A stretch of 18,780 nucleotides of DNA. It comes from Candidatus Helarchaeota archaeon (GTDB lineage Archaea > Asgardarchaeota > Lokiarchaeia > Helarchaeales > HEL-GB-A). The notes under the pieces were generated by a model. It saw nothing but the letters and a program-made list of their open reading frames with translations. It was not told the origin of the DNA and ran no database searches. Position numbers and translations under genes: made by a program. Below are positions 7,546 through 13,861 of this stretch, in pieces. Numbering within the stretch: position 1 is the stretch's first letter; every line of letters starts with the position of its first letter. The stretch is taken from NCBI GenBank assembly GCA_016840125.1, contig JAEOSY010000534.1:1-18780 (forward strand), written 5' to 3'.

Positions 7546-7626
7546 AGGGGAACCTCTAATTCAATAATTAACTTATGTTCGTAAAGGTAACTTTCAATAA
7601 AAAAGTAATTACCTATTAATGAGTAA
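7546..7626 (-). promoter_or_regulatory. Spacer upstream of the ecf operon
   Basis: This is an 81-nt AT-rich gap between the DHH gene stop and ecfA1. The minus strand contains a T-rich stretch (CTTTTTTATTG) that could act as a terminator for the DHH gene or as a weak TATA element for ecfA1. It is too ambiguous to choose. No palindromic operator or riboswitch-like fold was recognised. Confidence 0.3.
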
Positions 7627-8610
7627 TTAAGCTTTCTCCGATAATTTTTCTTTGAGTAATTCGAGTGCGAGGGTCAAACCAGCTTCCAAATTGTCTTTCC
7701 CATTGCAGCCTGCAGCGGCATTATGGCCCCCGCCTTCACCATGCATAACAGGTCCAACTTTCTCCATAATATCCTTGGCTAGATTAAGATTCGTTTGTTT
7801 AATAACTGCGAAGGATGCACGACTACTCATCCGGATTTCTTCTTTATTTTTCCCATAAACCAAAGCAACATCTGCACCTAATCTTATAAGAGCGCGACAT
7901 GCACTCGCTTCATATGCACTAATATGGGAGATAACAACAAGCCAACCATTAAATTCATGAAGAGCTAATCGTTGTGCGGCTTTCAATCGAGCGATACGTT
8001 CAGGACGATCAATAGATATGGATAAAAGAGACAACAGCTCGGAGTAATTAACTCCTAGTTCCAGTAGTTGGTTAACAACATGGATAGTCTTATTGCTGGC
8101 CAAGAGTAAATGTCGAGAATCATAAAGAATGCCCAGAAATAGCAATGCCGCCGTTTCTTGGGTGGGAGTGACGTTGAGAGACTGATATATATCATAGACT
8201 AACTCGGTTGTTGCGACAGCGTTGTTATCAATTATCAGAAATTGAGCGATTTTCTGAGTTTTAGGATGAGGAACATGATGATCTATTACTAAAACTGGAT
8301 TTATCCAATTGATCTTATGTTGTAAATCTCCAAGCTGCTCCACACTATTAGCATCTACTATGATAATCCCATCGCTTTGAACCTCGTCAGGATTTAAAAT
8401 CTTTAAATTAAATTTATCAATGATTTTTTTGGAGACAACGTTCACATCCTTAAGGCAAACGGCCGTTCTCACCTCGGGATAGAGTGTTTGGGTGAGCGCC
8501 GCGATTGCGAATGCACTACAAAGAGCATCAGGATCTGCATTTTCATGTGCAGTTATTAAAACAGCTTTGGGGTTAGCCATTTGAAAAAACGCTGTGAATA
8601 TCTCTTGCAA
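7627..8610 (-). CDS. DHH/DHHA1-family phosphoesterase (NrnA/RecJ-like)
   Basis: DHH-family enzymes are Mn-dependent phosphodiesterases or exonucleases acting on nanoRNA, cyclic dinucleotides, pAp or single-stranded DNA. The 327-residue protein contains all four DHH motifs: H22/D26/D28 in HENADPDA, D86 in IVDAN, D110-H111-H112, and D164 in GILYDSRH. A C-terminal DHHA1 substrate-binding domain has the glycine-rich GGGHNAAAG at 293-301, plus the Arg/Ser block RMSSRASF before it. This two-domain layout and length fit the NrnA-like subgroup rather than full RecJ. The start is TTG at 8610 because AAGGTG lies 7 nt upstream. The in-frame ATG at 8580 has no SD and would leave only 11 residues before the first catalytic His. 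The substrate cannot be settled from sequence. Confidence 0.9.
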   Translation of the reverse strand: MQEIFTAFFQMANPKAVLITAHENADPDALCSAFAIAALTQTLYPEVRTAVCLKDVNVVSKKIIDKFNLKILNPDEVQSDGIIIVDANSVEQLGDLQHKINWINPVLVIDHHVPHPKTQKIAQFLIIDNNAVATTELVYDIYQSLNVTPTQETAALLFLGILYDSRHLLLASNKTIHVVNQLLELGVNYSELLSLLSISIDRPERIARLKAAQRLALHEFNGWLVVISHISAYEASACRALIRLGADVALVYGKNKEEIRMSSRASFAVIKQTNLNLAKDIMEKVGPVMHGEGGGHNAAAGCNGKDNLEAGLTLALELLKEKLSEKA

Positions 8611-8746
8611 ATTTTCACACCTTCAAGTATGTACAAGATTACGGATTATTTAGTATTAGAATCATAATGTTTTAATTTTCACATACCCATTTAATTTCAT
8701 ACAAGGGTATTCAATAGAAAATTCCCTTAATTTAAGAAGATTCGCC
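8611..8746. promoter_or_regulatory. Divergent region between the DHH gene and tRNA-Leu
   Basis: This 136-nt region must carry a leftward promoter for the DHH gene and a rightward one for the tRNA. On the minus strand a TATA-like CTAAATAAT lies at about 8645-8655, which would place initiation near 8624, just before the DHH gene's SD. A perfect 6-bp inverted repeat, ATACCC (8683-8688) and GGGTAT (8705-8710), with a 16-nt spacer lies between the two putative promoters. No strong TATA box for the tRNA is evident. The AT-rich stretch around 8711-8720 is the best-placed candidate. Confidence 0.35.
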
Positions 8747-8804
8747 GCAGGGGTAACCAAGCCAGGCCAACGGTGCTGGACTCAAGATCCAGTCTCGAAG
8801 GAGA

Positions 8805-8831
8805 TTGAAACGCATGTCGTTTGGACCTAAA
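8805..8831 (+). other. Predicted 27-nt tRNA intron at the variable arm / T-stem junction
   Basis: This segment separates the variable arm (ending GAGA at 8804) from the last variable-region bases TCC (8832-8834) and the T stem. It contains its own hairpin, AAACG (8808-8812) with CGTTT (8818-8822). Boundaries can slide by one or two bases because T and A repeat at both ends. A GATT/AATC pairing (8803-8806 with 8830-8833) could supply a four-base-pair central helix of a bulge-helix-bulge and also implies a 27-nt excision, but the neighbouring exon helix is poor. It is therefore at best a relaxed motif. Confidence 0.65.
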
Positions 8832-8844
8832 TCCGTGGGTTCGA

Positions 8845-8874
8845 AAAATCCCTCCAAAGAGAAGGGGTTCGAGA
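8845..8874 (+). other. Predicted 30-nt tRNA intron within the T-loop
   Basis: This segment interrupts the T-loop after TTCGA. Removing 30 nt restores a 7-nt loop closed by a perfect five-pair T stem. The insert forms a hairpin, AATCCC (8847-8852) with GGGGTT (8864-8869), including one G-U pair. The 8-nt sequence GGGTTCGA occurs on both sides, at 8837-8844 and 8865-8872, 28 nt apart, so the insert ends in a near copy of the T-arm. A strict bulge-helix-bulge is not visible: the 7-by-7 internal loop has the right size but only two of four central pairs. Exact ends are uncertain by a few bases. Confidence 0.62.
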
Positions 8875-8915
8875 TTCCCACCCCCTGCATCTTTTTATTC
8901 TAGGAGTGGTTTCTG

Positions 8916-9440
8916 ATGACGGATGTATTTGATTATTTTATCTATCTAGGTATCGCGGGACTTGGACGTTTCTTGGATATAGCCTCTACGTGGTATGCCT
9001 CACGAAATCTAGTCTTAGAATCTAATTTACTTGCGAAAAAGTTAGGCTGGAAAGGAATTCTTATTATGAATATAGGATTATGTTTCGTTTTCGCTTTGGA
9101 TTTTTATATCGCCCTGGTCCTTTTGGTAGTGAGTGCATTAGCGGCTAGCAATAACATTGAGAAGGCTTGGGTAACTCAAACGGTCGGGGAAGAAGAATAT
9201 AGTCAGATCTTCAAAAAATGGGTTAGGCAAGCTGAATCCCGGAAACTATTTTTTAGTGTTCTCGGAGGCGGTGTAATATTCCTTTCTATAGGGATTATAC
9301 TAATGGTATTAACTACTGATCTAACCGCATTCTTTATTGGATCTGGGCTTGCAATCTTCGCATTCGCGGTTATGTTTCATAGGATTCTAGCTTTCTACAA
9401 AATAAGAAAAACAACTGAAAATTCCGAAAATAAAGGGTAA
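8916..9440 (+). CDS. Multi-pass membrane protein (resembles DUF5658-type proteins)
   Basis: This is a 174-residue hydrophobic protein of unknown function. The N-terminal segment GRFLDIASTWYASRN followed by LESNLLAKKLGWKG resembles a recurrent archaeal/bacterial pattern (a helix with Asp and Ser/Thr, then Glu-x-Asn) in small membrane proteins such as DUF5658. That resemblance is from memory and tentative. Hydrophobic helices are seen at about 8-22, 48-78 (perhaps two), 110-135 and 137-160. A charged soluble loop lies at about 83-108, and the tail is polar. The ATG at 8916 has a clear SD (AGGAGTGG, 8902-8909) located only 13 nt after the tRNA-Leu end, so the tRNA and this gene may share one transcript. 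A hairpin terminator follows the stop. Confidence 0.8.
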   Translation: MTDVFDYFIYLGIAGLGRFLDIASTWYASRNLVLESNLLAKKLGWKGILIMNIGLCFVFALDFYIALVLLVVSALAASNNIEKAWVTQTVGEEEYSQIFKKWVRQAESRKLFFSVLGGGVIFLSIGIILMVLTTDLTAFFIGSGLAIFAFAVMFHRILAFYKIRKTTENSENKG

Positions 9441-9444
9441 TTTC

Positions 9445-9482
9445 TCGGCAGTGTATCTGCCGATTCCATTTTTCCTCTTTTT
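9445..9482 (+). terminator. Hairpin plus T-rich terminator
   Basis: A perfect 7-bp stem, TCGGCAG (9445-9451) and CTGCCGA (9457-9463), with a 5-nt loop lies immediately after the membrane-protein stop. It is followed by a T-rich tract ending at about 9482. It would terminate the tRNA-Leu/membrane-protein transcript. A GC stem this clear stands out in an otherwise AT-rich region. Confidence 0.75.
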
Positions 9483-9513
9483 ATTCACAACTTCAACAGG
9501 AAGCGAGGGATTA

Positions 9514-9521
9514 TTATATAT
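9514..9521 (+). promoter_or_regulatory. TATA-box promoter for the kinase-tatD operon
   Basis: TTATATAT is the best TATA-like element in the gap and sits about 26 nt before a likely transcription start near 9543. That leaves a leader of about 60 nt with a poly-T run before the first gene. A purine-rich stretch, GCGAGGGA, lies just upstream and could be the BRE. Confidence 0.55.
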
Positions 9522-9604
9522 TTTTTAAAGATAAGTTTGTAGAGATAGGTGTGATGTTTTTTTTTTGAGAATTTAAACAAAATCGATCTTTGGTAGGGCA
9601 GAGT

Positions 9605-10240
9605 TTGACAAAAAAGGAACAGGTCATTCAAAAGAAGCTATCAGATTATTTTGCCAAGGATAAAAGACGGACGCTAAAAATTGGGTTGATGGGTTCGCAT
9701 GATACTGGGAAAACTACCTTAGGCTATACGATCTGTGGGAAATTAAAAACCCAACATTATCTGGTGGATTATGTTGCTGAAGTAGCGCGACATATTCCTG
9801 CGACACTCAAAGTTAATGAGGGAACGAACTTCTGGACACAGTATTGGATCCTTAATGAACAGATAAATTCAGAGATTCTTGCGATACTGAGAGGGGCTAA
9901 CATGATAGTAACAGATCGAACGGTAGTAGATAATTATGCTTATGCTTATCGTGCAGCTCTTCCCCATGTGAAACAAGTGAAGAAAAACGATCTTAAAGTG
10001 ATGGAAGCTAAATGTGTGCATTGGGTTAAGACGTATGATTTCTTGTTTTACGTTTCCATTCCTAGTAAAAAAATGGAAGCTGATGGGTTTCGAGCAACGG
10101 ATAAGGGGTTTCAATTGGAAATCGATGAGTGTATCAAAAATATCATTGAAGATTGGAACCTTAAAGTCGTTACTTTACAAGGAGATAATGATGAACGAAT
10201 AGAGATCATGTTAAATACGCTTTTCAAGAAAAAACTCTAA
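9605..10240 (+). CDS. P-loop ATPase/kinase of the AAA_28 (NadR ribosylnicotinamide-kinase-like) type
   Basis: This 211-residue P-loop protein resembles the kinase half of NadR and related AAA_28 proteins, which phosphorylate small nucleosides or act as uncharacterised NTPases. Walker A is GSHDTGKT at residues 30-37. It is followed by a VDYVAEVARHIP segment, WTQYWILNEQINSE (the Gln-rich helix typical of this group) and a Walker-B-like MIVTDRTVVDNYAYAY. It lacks an adenylyltransferase domain. TTG at 9605 is preferred over TTG at 9590, because GTAGGG (9593-9598) is 6 nt upstream of the former. The following TatD gene has its SD 8 bp after this stop, so the two genes form an operon. The substrate is not deducible. 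A nicotinamide-riboside kinase role is only a family-level guess. Confidence 0.82.
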   Translation: MTKKEQVIQKKLSDYFAKDKRRTLKIGLMGSHDTGKTTLGYTICGKLKTQHYLVDYVAEVARHIPATLKVNEGTNFWTQYWILNEQINSEILAILRGANMIVTDRTVVDNYAYAYRAALPHVKQVKKNDLKVMEAKCVHWVKTYDFLFYVSIPSKKMEADGFRATDKGFQLEIDECIKNIIEDWNLKVVTLQGDNDERIEIMLNTLFKKKL

Positions 10241-10261
10241 TTGTTCATAGAGGTCGGACCC

Positions 10262-11014
10262 GTGCATTTTGATACTCATTGCCATTTATCCTTATTTTCG
10301 GATATTCAGTCGGTAATATCAAGAGCCAAGAATAATTCGGTCAGTTATATATTGGCTGTTTCGATGTATTACAAAGATAATTGGGACGTTCTTAAACTCG
10401 CGAAAAGCTATTCAGAAGTTATCCCAGCGCTTGGAATTCATCCAATTGAAGCGCCAAATCTTACAGATGTAGAGGAAAAATTGGAAACAATTGAAAAACT
10501 AATGATAGAAAATGAGATTAGGGTGGTAGGAGAGGTAGGGTTGGACCGGTACTTCATTAAAGAAGAGAAGCTCTGGAAAAAGCAAGAGTATGTTTTTAAC
10601 CATTTCTTAGCATTTGCATTAGACAAAAATCTACCCATTAACCTACACGGGAAATACGCGGAAAAAGAACTTTTTAGTACTCTATCTAACTATGATCTAA
10701 ATGTAGTGGTTGTGCATTGGTTTGCGGGATCTCCTGAATTAGTAAAAGAAGGAGTTAATCGAGGATATTATTTCTCGGTAACTCCAGAAGTATTCTATTC
10801 TAAAAGAATGAAACGTCTTGTAGAACTAGTGCCCATTGAGCAATTATTAAGTGAATCTGATGGGCCTGTGAAATATAAAAAACCTCAAAAGTTTGTTGGA
10901 GAACCCGCGCTTATGGGTAAGGTAATTAACGAAATAGCAACGATCAAAAACCAAGACTCTGGGGAAGTAGAGCGGCTAATATATAAAACCGCAACAGACA
11001 TATTTCTAAAGTAA
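10262..11014 (+). CDS. TatD-family metal-dependent hydrolase
   Basis: TatD enzymes are two-metal TIM-barrel hydrolases; several are 3'-5' exonucleases or DNases. The protein, 250 residues from GTG 10262, shows the whole metal set: H6-x-H8 in DTHCHL, E91 in VGEVGLD, H129 in INLHGK, H152 in VVVHWFAG and D200 in SESDGP. The barrel spacing is normal. Unusual details are HGKYAE in place of the common His-x-Arg and SESDGP instead of ETDSP. GTG 10262 is chosen because AGAGGT (10249-10254) is 7 nt upstream and the protein then begins directly with the first strand. The frame is also open from TTG 10241, directly after the previous stop, but that has no SD. Confidence 0.9.
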   Translation: MHFDTHCHLSLFSDIQSVISRAKNNSVSYILAVSMYYKDNWDVLKLAKSYSEVIPALGIHPIEAPNLTDVEEKLETIEKLMIENEIRVVGEVGLDRYFIKEEKLWKKQEYVFNHFLAFALDKNLPINLHGKYAEKELFSTLSNYDLNVVVVHWFAGSPELVKEGVNRGYYFSVTPEVFYSKRMKRLVELVPIEQLLSESDGPVKYKKPQKFVGEPALMGKVINEIATIKNQDSGEVERLIYKTATDIFLK

Positions 11015-11157
11015 TCTTATTTTTATTATCAAAATTCGGCGGTGGGCGTTCAAAATAGTAATAGGAGATTGAAGTTCACTTAATAAATAATGAATAGTAA
11101 ATACTTTTGATGAAGATAATATTTATGGGTATTAATAAAATAATGGGAAAGTGAATT
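11015..11157 (+). promoter_or_regulatory. Promoter-containing spacer before the longin/roadblock-like gene
   Basis: This 143-nt AT-rich gap starts with a T-rich stretch after tatD that may terminate it. TAATATTTAT at about 11117-11126 is a TATA-like element whose expected start would fall 10-20 nt before the ATG at 11158, giving an almost leaderless mRNA. A second candidate (TAAATAC near 11098) is weaker. No hairpin terminator or palindromic operator was seen. Confidence 0.4.
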
Positions 11158-12051
11158 ATGGGCATTCTAGGGCTTACAATCCAGCAAACTAATGGTATCC
11201 CGATAGTTTCAAAGACATGGACTGAGAAGTTGAGCAGTTACCAAGAGACAGATAGCATGCTGACGGCAGGCTTTATGAGTGCTATTACCTCCTTCGCTGA
11301 CAGTTTTGATCAAAACATTGATTTCATTCAACTATCCCCAAAAAAGGATCCGGATAGCAACGGCATCAGTGCTGTTCTGAATTATTTTTCAGAGGTTATG
11401 ATGATTTGTTTTGCTGAGCCCTATCTTTTTCTGGATAAGGTGAATTTAAAGCTTAAATGGATTTATGAGAATCTAATAGCAGGAAAATTAGCTAATTTAC
11501 CAGCGGGTAATGTGTTTACTTTAACGCCTGAGGAAGAGATGTATGTCGAGGATATCTTATTCGATAAGGTTGCTAGATTATTGATTGAAGAAAGAAAAGA
11601 TCAAATTATAACCGCCTTGGAAGATATCGAAAAATATTTTACCCAAGATGATATTCAAGGATTCTCAATCAATTCTTTTGATAATAGTATCATTTTTAAC
11701 TATCATTTGAAAGAGAAAGAATTAGAAAATTTACTCTGTAATATGGGAAAAGGGGGTCGCGTGAAGGATTGGGAACTACAATATAAACCAGTTTGGATTG
11801 AAAAACATCCATTCTTAATTAGCTATACGAATTCAGCAGTAAAGATCCCCGTTTCGAGCATTCTTAAAAAAGATGATGACGAATCTCAAGGGGAGAATCA
11901 ATTATATTATGGAGAGGTTCCGCTATATTACTACATCATAACAGATACGGACTGCTCCATTGGACCTATTATGGAAAAAATAAACACGACTCTACACCCG
12001 ATCTTCGTGGATTACAAGATAGATGCAAGTAAAATCGATTTTGATTTATAG
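11158..12051 (+). CDS. Protein with N-terminal longin/roadblock-like domain
   Basis: This 297-residue protein is of unknown function. The first 65 residues have the pattern of archaeal longin/roadblock-type sensor domains. Strand one is ILGLTIQQTNGIPIVSKTW, a helix is MLTAGFMSAITSFADSF, and then comes DFIQLSP. Such domains sense or bind small GTPases in eukaryotes and are strongly expanded in Asgard archaea, where they occur near Ras-like GTPases. No GTPase gene is in this window. The rest (about 75-297) is mixed helix and strand without a recognised motif. It includes a charged helical stretch (about 115-165), a beta segment with two Tyr-rich strands (LYYGEVPLYYYIITD) and a KKDDDES loop. ATG 11158 is preceded by GGGAAAGTGA, which gives only weak SD support. 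It is a single gene, flanked by spacers on both sides. Confidence 0.72.
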   Translation: MGILGLTIQQTNGIPIVSKTWTEKLSSYQETDSMLTAGFMSAITSFADSFDQNIDFIQLSPKKDPDSNGISAVLNYFSEVMMICFAEPYLFLDKVNLKLKWIYENLIAGKLANLPAGNVFTLTPEEEMYVEDILFDKVARLLIEERKDQIITALEDIEKYFTQDDIQGFSINSFDNSIIFNYHLKEKELENLLCNMGKGGRVKDWELQYKPVWIEKHPFLISYTNSAVKIPVSSILKKDDDESQGENQLYYGEVPLYYYIITDTDCSIGPIMEKINTTLHPIFVDYKIDASKIDFDL

Positions 12052-12359
12052 ATGTATTCGGATTACCATCCAATATAATTAATTTTATCCAGATTTGGTT
12101 AGGAAGAAGAAAGATTACATCTCATAAAGATATTTTTCTCTAATTAGCGGGATTTCTTTAGAAAATAAGTTCTTTATTTTTAAAATTAAAGGTTAAATTT
12201 TCACACACCTTCTCTCGAGCATTAAATTGAATTATTTTCTTATATCAATTAATGAAAAGAGATCTTCCATGTAACATCCCGATATATCACTTAACATCCC
12301 CTGATATTCTCGACCTTTAAATACATTCCAGTGGAAGAATAGTATAACAAACTAGAAAC
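12052..12359 (+). promoter_or_regulatory. Intergenic region with TATA box and two direct repeats upstream of the PAC2 gene
   Basis: This is a 308-nt non-coding, AT-rich stretch. The TATA box TTTAAATA (12316-12323) predicts transcription start near 12346, leaving a leader of about 14 nt and no SD before ATG 12360, so translation is nearly leaderless. Two exact copies of TAACATCCC (12272-12280 and 12292-12300), 20 bp apart, lie 16-44 bp upstream of the TATA box on the same face of the helix. That is a typical position for an activator or repressor site. The left two thirds (12052-12250) show T-rich tracts and nothing else recognisable. Confidence 0.55.
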
Positions 12360-13259
12360 ATGTTTGAGGAAAAAAAGTTGGAAGAAAAATTTAGAATAGT
12401 TCCAGAAGAAATGAAAGGGTATGATGGTATGATTGATGTTGAAAGAATGAATGTTGGAGAGTTTTTAATAATCGACAAAATTTTAAAAAGAATTGATTTG
12501 AAGGAATTAAAAGATCCCATTTGCATTCAAGGGATGCCGGGTACTGCAGATATTGGGAAAGTTGCGATCGATCAGCTTGTTGCAGTATTGAAGGAGAATG
12601 TAGAAAAAATTATGGAGATCAGTTTTAATGATTATCCAGCAGGAGCGATCATAAATGATGCGCTTCTATATGCACCTAAAGCTGAAGTTTATTTCTGGAA
12701 AGATCCAGCAGGGTACCATGACATTTTCTTTGTTACCGCAGACGCCCAACCAATGTCCCCAAAGGGAATTTATGGTATTTCAGAATATATATCCAATCTA
12801 ATGTTCAAATTCGGAGTAAAACTCATCATCTCCTTAGGAGGCTTCCCTGTCGAGCATACAAACAAAGATACAAAGGTATTCATCAGTGCAACTTCAAAAG
12901 AAGTTCTCGATCCTTTTCTTAATTTCACAAATGTTGAGAAAATTTCTAAGGGAGTCGTTTTAGGACCGAATGGACTTGTTCCTACATTAGCTAAAATGAA
13001 ATTTGATATTGAAGGCGTTGTTCTGCTCGCACAAACCAATGGCTATCAAGCCATGCAAAGCGCAGACTGCTATGATCTACGGGCATCGATAGCGCTGGTT
13101 CAGATTCTTCACACGAAATTTGACCTTCCCTTTGAAGCCCAATTTACTGAAGCCAAGATTGAGGGTATGGTAACTAAGTTAGAGGCAGAAAAAGAATCCA
13201 TCAAGCAAGAATTAGGTTTAACTGAAGAAAAAGTCGCCGCATTAAATTATTTCGGATAA
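12360..13259 (+). CDS. PAC2-family proteasome assembly chaperone homologue
   Basis: PAC2-family proteins (PbaA/PbaB in archaea, PAC1/PAC2 in eukaryotes) assist proteasome core assembly or bind the core as ATP-independent activators. The 299-residue protein has the family fold. An early strand block carries PICIQGMPGTADIGKVAIDQL, which contains the hallmark Gly-Met-Pro-Gly followed by Gly and a helix. DYPAGAIINDAL, a central YGISEYISNLMFKFGVKLIISLGGFP and a later VVLGPNGLVPTLAKM, then LLAQTNGYQAM, complete it. The C-terminal 45 residues form a charged helix ending in NYFG. The last residues carry Tyr but do not match a clean HbYX tail. It is transcribed alone from its own TATA promoter. No proteasome gene is in the window. 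Other PAC2 family members have unknown roles, so a proteasomal role is likely but not proven. Confidence 0.87.
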   Translation: MFEEKKLEEKFRIVPEEMKGYDGMIDVERMNVGEFLIIDKILKRIDLKELKDPICIQGMPGTADIGKVAIDQLVAVLKENVEKIMEISFNDYPAGAIINDALLYAPKAEVYFWKDPAGYHDIFFVTADAQPMSPKGIYGISEYISNLMFKFGVKLIISLGGFPVEHTNKDTKVFISATSKEVLDPFLNFTNVEKISKGVVLGPNGLVPTLAKMKFDIEGVVLLAQTNGYQAMQSADCYDLRASIALVQILHTKFDLPFEAQFTEAKIEGMVTKLEAEKESIKQELGLTEEKVAALNYFG

Positions 13260-13260
13260 A

Positions 13261-13298
13261 TTTTCTCTTTTTTTAATTTATTCCATTCTTTTATTTTG
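13261..13298 (+). terminator. T-rich terminator after the PAC2 gene
   Basis: The stop codon is followed at once by TTTTCTCTTTTTTT and a second T-rich run, with no hairpin. This is the standard U-rich form of archaeal intrinsic terminators. A TATA-like TTTTTAAC at 13322-13329 lies further on and would place the next transcript start at or just before ATG 13352. Confidence 0.5.
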
Positions 13299-13351
13299 GA
13301 ATTTCCTATGAACAAAAACTCTTTTTAACTGAAAATCTAAATGAGTAACAC

Positions 13352-13861
13352 ATGTGTGCTGTAATAAATAACTTTGAAACCTTTCATTTCACGAATGAAC
13401 TTAAAAAAGAGTGTTTAAAAACGGTTCCGAAGAGAAGAGACTTTGAAATCTTCCTGCTAGGTTCTTTCCTTGCATTATTTGCGGTTATAGTTGTTTATTT
13501 GTTGATAAACGTATTTACTTACGATTATTGGTTTTATGTAATGCTTGGAATGGTCTTGGTAATTGTTATAGCAGGGTATCTAATGGACAGACGATATTCT
13601 CCAGATTGGGGTTACTATATACTTGAAATTATTAAGGAGATGAAAGGAGTCGATACAGTCAAATTATCTGAATTTATAAATGAAGGACAACCTTTTTTGG
13701 GTGCAAATTTAGGTAATTGCGAGAAGTTTCTAAAAATAGCAGATGGATTTATTAAAAATGAAGTCATAGAGTTAGTGATTAGGGGACCTACCATTTACTT
13801 AAAGGGGTTTGAACCACCTCCTGAAGAAAAGGAGGAAGATCCAGATGAAGAAACTAGCTGA
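13352..13861 (+). CDS. Membrane protein with two TM helices and acidic tail, unknown function
   Basis: This 169-residue protein is not recognised. A soluble N-terminus of about 30 residues precedes two adjacent transmembrane helices (about 32-53 and 58-77) joined by a very short turn (FTYDYW). That makes a hairpin with both ends on one side, followed by the positively charged MDRR. The C-terminal domain (about 80-158) is soluble and looks like a small helix-turn-helix or winged-helix unit (VDTVKLSEFINEG, ending in a two-strand wing VIELVIRGPTIYLKGF). The tail is Pro/Glu/Asp-rich. The ATG at 13352 has weak SD support and may be leaderless. Its 3' end overlaps the next gene by 17 bp, and that gene's SD lies inside it, so they are translationally coupled. 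Confidence 0.75.
   Translation: MCAVINNFETFHFTNELKKECLKTVPKRRDFEIFLLGSFLALFAVIVVYLLINVFTYDYWFYVMLGMVLVIVIAGYLMDRRYSPDWGYYILEIIKEMKGVDTVKLSEFINEGQPFLGANLGNCEKFLKIADGFIKNEVIELVIRGPTIYLKGFEPPPEEKEEDPDEETS

Larger units (their letters stand above)
8747..8889 (+). tRNA. tRNA-Leu (anticodon CAA) with two predicted introns
   Basis: Acceptor strands GCAGGGG (8747-8753) and CCCCTGC (8882-8888) pair perfectly, with discriminator A8889. The D arm uses ACC (8756-8758) and GGT (8772-8774) and has the conserved GG in the loop. The anticodon stem CTGGA/TCCAG (8776-8780, 8788-8792) closes a 7-nt loop CTCAAGA whose anticodon, CAA (8783-8785), reads UUG. A class II variable arm CTC-GAAG-GAG (8794-8803) is diagnostic of Leu. 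The T stem is GTGGG (8835-8839) and CCCAC (8877-8881), with TTCGA (8840-8844) beginning the T-loop. To close the cloverleaf, about 27 nt after the variable arm and about 30 nt inside the T-loop must be removed, leaving 86 nt, a normal tRNA-Leu length. CCA is not encoded. A TCTTTTT tract follows directly. Stems are certain; exact splice points are not. Confidence 0.9.

Noticed and set aside
8864..8889. T-arm formed by GGGG and TTCCC with a single large intron upstream
   Set aside because: It gives G-U pairs at two positions and a mismatch, lacks C at position 61 and leaves two unpaired bases before the acceptor. GTGGG/CCCAC (8835-8839/8877-8881) is a perfect five-pair stem.
10241..10261. TatD start at TTG 10241
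   Set aside because: It directly abuts the previous stop with no SD; GTG 10262 has AGAGGT at the right distance and begins at the first strand.
13220..13259. C-terminal HbYX proteasome-docking tail on the PAC2 protein
   Set aside because: The end is NYFG. Tyr is not the penultimate residue, so the motif is not met exactly.
13809..13844. Start of the DUF6125-like gene at TTG 13809
   Set aside because: There is no SD, and the region lies inside the acidic tail of the upstream gene; ATG 13845 has GGAGG 9 nt upstream.
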